A stretch of DNA of 64,000 bases, from assembly GCF_000719115.1 (NCBI RefSeq), contig NZ_JOEA01000005.1, positions 507,080 through 571,079 on the forward strand, read 5' to 3'. Shown one piece after another: positions 60,102 to 64,000 of this stretch (positions within the stretch are counted from its first letter, which is position 1; every line of letters starts with the position of its first letter). The DNA is from Lentzea albidocapillata. Its GTDB lineage: Bacteria; Actinomycetota; Actinomycetes; Mycobacteriales; Pseudonocardiaceae. Under the pieces are notes generated by a model that saw only the letters and a program-made list of their open reading frames with translations, did no database searches and was not told where the DNA came from. A program made the position numbers and the translations under genes.

Positions 60102-60485
60102 GTGGGCGAGCACATGCAGATCGGCGAGGTGGCCGAGCGAACCGGTCTGTCGTTGCGCACAATCCGGTACTACGAGGAGGTCGACCTGGTGGTGCCGAGC
60201 GCGCGCAGCCAGGGCGGTTTCCGTCTCTACACCGAGCCTGACGTGCAACGCCTCGACGTGATCAAGCGGATGAAACCGCTCGGCTTCCAGCTCGAGGAGA
60301 TGCGCGAGCTGCTCGGCATCCTCGACGCGCTGTCCGCCGGTGACGATCCCGATCGCGACAAGCATCTCGACCGCCTGTCCGGGTTCTGGACCGCCGCCGA
60401 CGAACGGTGCCAGCAGCTGCGCGCGCAGCTGCGCATCGCCGAGGACTTCGCCACGACCCTGCGGTCCCACCTGCCCTCGAACTGA
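60102..60485 (+). CDS. MerR-family regulator, likely controller of the palindrome regulon
   Basis: 127 residues from GTG 60102 (GAAGGG 6 nt upstream); ATG 60114 is the alternative. HTH: MQIGEVAERTGLSLRTIRYYEEVDLVVPS. The C-terminal helix has no Cys cluster, so it is not a metal sensor of the usual kind; the BmrR/Mta drug-sensing branch is more likely. It is flanked by palindrome sites on both sides, which is why I propose it as their binding protein. Confidence 0.8.
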   Translation: MGEHMQIGEVAERTGLSLRTIRYYEEVDLVVPSARSQGGFRLYTEPDVQRLDVIKRMKPLGFQLEEMRELLGILDALSAGDDPDRDKHLDRLSGFWTAADERCQQLRAQLRIAEDFATTLRSHLPSN

Positions 60486-60533
60486 CGGACATCACGCCTG
60501 GCCCGCGTCGCCGATTTCCTCTCACCGGCAACT

Positions 60534-60553
60534 CTCACGTAACGTGAGGGTGT
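60534..60553 (+). promoter_or_regulatory. Shared palindrome, half-site 4 (RNase J)
   Basis: ACGTGAGGGTG (60542-60552) matches the right half of the element; the left half is different and forms CTCACGT-A-ACGTGAG. It ends at the GTG/ATG of the RNase J gene, implying a very short or absent leader. Confidence 0.5.
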
Positions 60554-62234
60554 GACCATGGCTCGAACGTCCACCCCTCCGCCCGCACTCGCCCCGGATG
60601 CCCTGCGGGTCATCTCCCTCGGCGGCCTCGGTGAGATCGGCCGGAACATGACCGTGTTCGAGCACGAGGGCAAGCTGCTCATCGTCGACTGCGGGGTCCT
60701 GTTCCCCGAGGAGCACCAGCCCGGCGTCGACGTGATCCTCCCGGACTGGAGCTGCATCCGGGACCGGCTGGCCGACGTGGTCGCCATCGTGCTGACCCAC
60801 GGCCACGAGGACCACATCGGGGGCGTGCCGTACCTGCTGCGGGAACGACGCGACATCCCGGTCATCGGCTCCCGGCTCACGCTGAAGTTCCTGGCCGCCA
60901 AGCTGGCCGAGCACCGGATCAAGCCCGTCCTGGTCGAGGTCAAGGAAGGTGAACAGCTCACTCGAGGGCCGTTCGACCTGGAGTTCCTCGCCGTCAACCA
61001 CTCCATCCCCGACGGTCTGGCCATCGCCATCCGCACCGACGCCGGTCTCGTGCTGCACACCGGTGACTTCAAGATGGACCAGTTCCCGCTCGACAAGCGG
61101 ATCACCGACCTCCGCGGTTTCGCCCGCCTCGGCGAGGAGGGTGTCGACTTGTTCCTCGTCGACTCCACCAACGCCGACGTGCCCGGCTTCACGACCTCTG
61201 AACGCGATCTCGCCCCCGCGATCGACGAGGTGTTCCGCACCACGCCGCGCCGGGTGATCGTCTCCAGCTTCGCCAGCCACGTGCACCGCATCCAGCAGGT
61301 CCTCGACGCCGCGGCCGCGCACGGCCGCAAGGTCGCCTTCGTCGGCCGCTCCATGATCCGCAACATGGGCCTGGCCACCGAACTGGAATACCTGAAGGTG
61401 CCCGACGGGCTCGTCGTCGACATCAGGGACGCCAACCGGCTTCCCGCCCACCAGGTGACCCTGGTGTGCACCGGGTCGCAGGGAGAGCCGATGGCCGCTC
61501 TGTCCCGCATGGCGGCCGGCGAGCACGAGATCACCATCGTCGAGGGCGACACCGTCCTGCTGGCCAGCTCGCTCATCCCCGGCAACGAGAACGCCATCTA
61601 CCGCGTGATCAACGGCCTGACCGACCTGGGCGCCAACGTCGTGCACAAGGGCAACGCCAAGGTCCACGTCTCCGGGCACGCCAGCGCCGGTGAGCTGGTC
61701 TACTGCTACAACATCGTGCAACCGGCCAACGTCCTGCCGGTGCACGGCGAGGCACGCCACCTGCGCGCCAACGCCGAACTGGCCGTCAAGACCGGCGTCG
61801 CCCGCGACCAGGTGCTCGTCGCCGCCAACGGCCACGTCATCGACCTGCACGAGGGCCGGGCCTCGGTCACCGGCCAGGTCGAGGTGCACAACATCTACGT
61901 CGACGGCCAGACTGTCGGCGGCGTCACCGAGGACTCCCTGGCGCAGCGCCGCACGCTGGGCGAAGAAGGCATGATCACCGTGGTCGCCATCATCGACACC
62001 GACACCGGGCGGCTCGACGACGCACCCGACTTCATCGCCCACGGCTTCGAACACGACGCCTCGACGTTCCTGCCGGTGATCCCCGCCATCGAGAAGGCCC
62101 TCGCGGGCGCCGCGGAGAAGAACACCACCGACGTGGCGGAGCTCGAACGTCTCATCGGCCAGCAGGTGCAGATGTGGGCACAACGCACCTACCGCCGCCG
62201 ACCGGTGGTCATCCCGGTCGTCATCGAAGCCTGA
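60552..62234 (+). CDS. rnj: Ribonuclease J
   Basis: About 560 residues (GTG 60552 or ATG 60558). Metallo-beta-lactamase motif LTHGHEDHIGGVPYLL, LAVNHSIPDG, LHTGDFKMD and DSTNAD, then beta-CASP features with CTGSQGEPMAALSRMA and VSGHASAGEL. RNase J is both an endo- and 5'-3' exoribonuclease in mRNA decay and rRNA maturation. Here it lies outside the usual dapA neighbourhood and behind the shared element, so it may be a second, stress-linked copy; that is inferred. Confidence 0.94.
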   Translation: MTMARTSTPPPALAPDALRVISLGGLGEIGRNMTVFEHEGKLLIVDCGVLFPEEHQPGVDVILPDWSCIRDRLADVVAIVLTHGHEDHIGGVPYLLRERRDIPVIGSRLTLKFLAAKLAEHRIKPVLVEVKEGEQLTRGPFDLEFLAVNHSIPDGLAIAIRTDAGLVLHTGDFKMDQFPLDKRITDLRGFARLGEEGVDLFLVDSTNADVPGFTTSERDLAPAIDEVFRTTPRRVIVSSFASHVHRIQQVLDAAAAHGRKVAFVGRSMIRNMGLATELEYLKVPDGLVVDIRDANRLPAHQVTLVCTGSQGEPMAALSRMAAGEHEITIVEGDTVLLASSLIPGNENAIYRVINGLTDLGANVVHKGNAKVHVSGHASAGELVYCYNIVQPANVLPVHGEARHLRANAELAVKTGVARDQVLVAANGHVIDLHEGRASVTGQVEVHNIYVDGQTVGGVTEDSLAQRRTLGEEGMITVVAIIDTDTGRLDDAPDFIAHGFEHDASTFLPVIPAIEKALAGAAEKNTTDVAELERLIGQQVQMWAQRTYRRRPVVIPVVIEA

Positions 62235-62241
62235 CCTGCAC

Positions 62242-62607
62242 GTGGTGATGACCATGAGCAGCCCGCGCCGATTCGAAGCGGCGAGCCACTACAACGCCGC
62301 CTACCCGCAGTGCGCCCTGCCTGCCGACCCATCCCGACTGCGGGGCTATCACGCCGCCATGCAGGGCGTCGAGGACGATCTGACCGGTGAGTCCGTATCC
62401 ATGACTGTGGAGTTCCTGCCCGGCGGCGCTCCCGCACCTGGCGAGGCGGACCGCCTCGGCACGGTCGTGGCGACCCATTGGGGGCAAGGCCCGGTGCTCG
62501 TGCTCGCCGAGCACGTGTCGCTGCGGACAGCGTGGCAGTTGATCGTCCAGCGGTGGCCTGTGCGCCTGTCCGAAGTACGGGCCGCGCTCGACATGACCAT
62601 GTCGTGA
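62242..62607 (+). CDS. Hypothetical protein downstream of RNase J
   Basis: About 120 residues (GTG 62242 or ATG 62248), 7-13 nt after the rnj stop. It has a short acidic-aromatic N-terminus, TVVATHWGQGPVLVLAEHVSLRTAWQLIV in the middle, and no membrane segment or known motif. Good codon bias. Family not recognised. Confidence 0.6.
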   Translation: MVMTMSSPRRFEAASHYNAAYPQCALPADPSRLRGYHAAMQGVEDDLTGESVSMTVEFLPGGAPAPGEADRLGTVVATHWGQGPVLVLAEHVSLRTAWQLIVQRWPVRLSEVRAALDMTMS

Positions 62608-62675
62608 CCGCAGTGTCCCTGAGGTGAACATCGCGGTCGAGCCGGAGAGCTTGCTCACGATCAAGCCGTTCACAA

Positions 62676-62704
62676 TTGGACCTACAGTGACGTCACGGTA
62701 GAGT
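62676..62704 (+). promoter_or_regulatory. Shared palindrome, site 5 (sulP promoter)
   Basis: TTGGAC (62676-62681), 17-nt spacer, TAGAGT (62699-62704). CTACAGTGACGTCACGGTAG (62682-62701) fills the spacer and is nearly perfectly palindromic around ACGT. It is 300 bp before the sulP start; the rest of the 62608-63007 gap holds no recognised gene. Confidence 0.72.
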
Positions 62705-63007
62705 CCACTGGGGTTGCGCCGGAGATGCCGCGGCCCGTCATGTGAGCCCCGATCGCTTGTGACACCACGTACAGCGCGGGCTCTCCCGGACTTCGAGAGG
62801 CACCCGGACGCATGAGTACCGCCAGGGAGGGACGCAGGGCCTAGCTCCACGCTCTGCGGACCCGAACAGTTCGCGGCACCACCCCATCACACGTGATGCC
62901 GACGTCGACGTCGGCACTCTCCCTGCGCGCACTGGGGCGCGCGGACCCCAGTCCTGTTCACCACGCGAGCCTCTGCCTGCTCGCGCGCACAACCCTGAGG
63001 TGTCGAT

Positions 63008-64000
63008 TTGTCCTCACACGTGGCTGCGCCGCGTCCCTCGCTGCTGACGAGGGTCCGCACGACCTGGTTCTCCAACCCCCGCGCCGACCTGCTGTCCGGC
63101 CTCGTAGTCGCGCTCGCGCTGATTCCCGAGGCGCTGTCGTTCTCCATCATCGCCGGCGTCGACCCGAAGGTCGGCCTCTACGCCTCGTTCACGATCGCGA
63201 TCATCATCGCGTTCTCCGGCGGCCGTCCCGGCATGATCTCCGCCGCCACCGGCGCCATGGCCCTGGTGCTCGTGCCGCTGGTGCGCGACCACGGCGTTGA
63301 GTACCTGTTCGCCGCGACCATCCTCACCGGCGCCTTCCAGATCGTGTTCGGTCTCGTGGGCGTACACAAGCTGATGCGGTTCGTGCCCCGCACCGTGATG
63401 GTCGGCTTCGTCAACGCGCTCGCGATCCTGCTGTTCACCGCGCAGATCCCGCACATCACCCAGGGCGGCTGGCCGGTCATCGCACTGGTGCTGCTCGGCC
63501 TGGGCATCATCTACCTGCTGCCGAAGCTGACGAAGGCGATCCCCGCGCCGCTGGTGGCCATCGTGGTGATCACCTCGCTGACGGTGTTCCTGCACGTCGC
63601 CGTGCCGACCGTCGGCGGGATGGGTGAGCTGCCCACCGCGCTGCCCGGTTTCGGCCTGCCGATGGTGCCGTTCACGCTGGAGACCTTCACCATCGTCGCG
63701 CCGTTCGCGCTGACGCTGGCGGTCGTCGGCCTGATCGAGTCGCTGCTCACCGCGCAGCTGCTCGACGACCTCACCGACACCCCGTCGAAGAAGGGCATGG
63801 AGGTGCGCGGGCAGGGCATCGCCAACATCGCCACCGGCTTCCTGGGCGGCATGGCGGGCTGCGCGATGATCGGCCAGTCCATCATCAACATCAAGTCCGG
63901 TGGCCGCACCCGGCTGTCCACCCTCGCGGCCGGTGTCTTCCTGCTGATCCTGGTCTTCACCCTGGGCCCGGTCGTCTCCCTGATCCCGATGGCGGCACTC
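63008..64000 (+). CDS. SulP-family anion transporter (3' truncated by window end)
   Basis: 331 residues are visible from TTG 63008 (GAGG 7 nt upstream; GTG 63020 possible). [27 protein letters not shown] is the classic SulP start, and [25 protein letters not shown] is the conserved second half motif. About eight helices are seen; any STAS domain would lie beyond the edge. Members carry sulfate, bicarbonate or other anions. Selectivity is unknown. Confidence 0.92.
   Translation, partial: MSSHVAAPRPSLLTRVRTTWFSNPRADLLSGLVVALALIPEALSFSIIAGVDPKVGLYASFTIAIIIAFSGGRPGMISAATGAMALVLVPLVRDHGVEYLFAATILTGAFQIVFGLVGVHKLMRFVPRTVMVGFVNALAILLFTAQIPHITQGGWPVIALVLLGLGIIYLLPKLTKAIPAPLVAIVVITSLTVFLHVAVPTVGGMGELPTALPGFGLPMVPFTLETFTIVAPFALTLAVVGLIESLLTAQLLDDLTDTPSKKGMEVRGQGIANIATGFLGGMAGCAMIGQSIINIKSGGRTRLSTLAAGVFLLILVFTLGPVVSLIPMAAL

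Noticed and set aside
1..64000. CRISPR arrays, rRNA, tRNA, complete insertion sequences
   Set aside because: No regularly spaced repeats, tRNA-like cloverleaf sequence or intact transposase frame was noticed; only a decayed integrase fragment.

Overview
The window is very GC-rich, with many GTG and TTG starts, 1-4 nt ATGA/GTGA gene overlaps, MerR-type promoters, Streptomyces-like PHO boxes and actinobacterial families (arsenate reductases with an N-terminal helical domain, HelD/HelR, RNase J, PadR plus HAAS-domain pairs). It suggests a filamentous actinomycete, perhaps Pseudonocardiaceae; that family call is an inference. No rRNA, tRNA, CRISPR array or intact insertion sequence was seen.

Layout. 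1-8.5 kb: remains of a defence or mobile region, with a truncated PD-(D/E)XK-like protein, a large GNAT-PIN-PUA fusion beside an ASCH protein, an OLD-family nuclease, and a decayed tyrosine recombinase. 8.6-10.9 kb: a metal-responsive MerR unit and several broken gene fragments. 10.9-17.4 kb: arsM/arsR, a PhoX phosphatase behind a PHO box, merR/merB and two arsenate reductase genes, one fused to ArsR. 17.7-21.4 kb: PadR/HAAS control of a rifampin-phosphotransferase-like enzyme.

21.4-31.6 kb is the most striking part. It is a twelve-gene minus-strand run that starts with an ArsL-type radical SAM enzyme and continues through a BioF2-like acyltransferase, OsmC, an amino-acid-type ABC importer, rhodanese, ArsR and ArsP to a fused MtnA-MtnB and MtnD. 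ArsL chemistry on SAM should release methylthioadenosine, and the Mtn enzymes recycle that by-product. I read the run as a candidate organoarsenical (arsinothricin-like) biosynthesis locus. An ArsR-ArsN1 fusion at 46.5 kb could give self-resistance.

31.7-51.5 kb is an arsenic, phosphate and mercury island: seven more ArsR-type regulators, Acr3, a broken second arsM, pstSCAB with an atypical response regulator, two arsenate reductases, two flavoproteins, and a MerR/thioredoxin/MerT-like unit. PHO boxes lie before phoX, pstS and one arsenate reductase gene, which links phosphate control to arsenate detoxification.

52.4-64 kb looks like a separate regulon. A palindrome of the form CTACyCTmACGTkAGrGTAG occurs before helR, an acyltransferase, prfC/MFS, a merR gene, RNase J (as a half-site) and sulP. 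It joins RNA polymerase rescue, translation termination, RNA decay and transport, probably under the local MerR protein.
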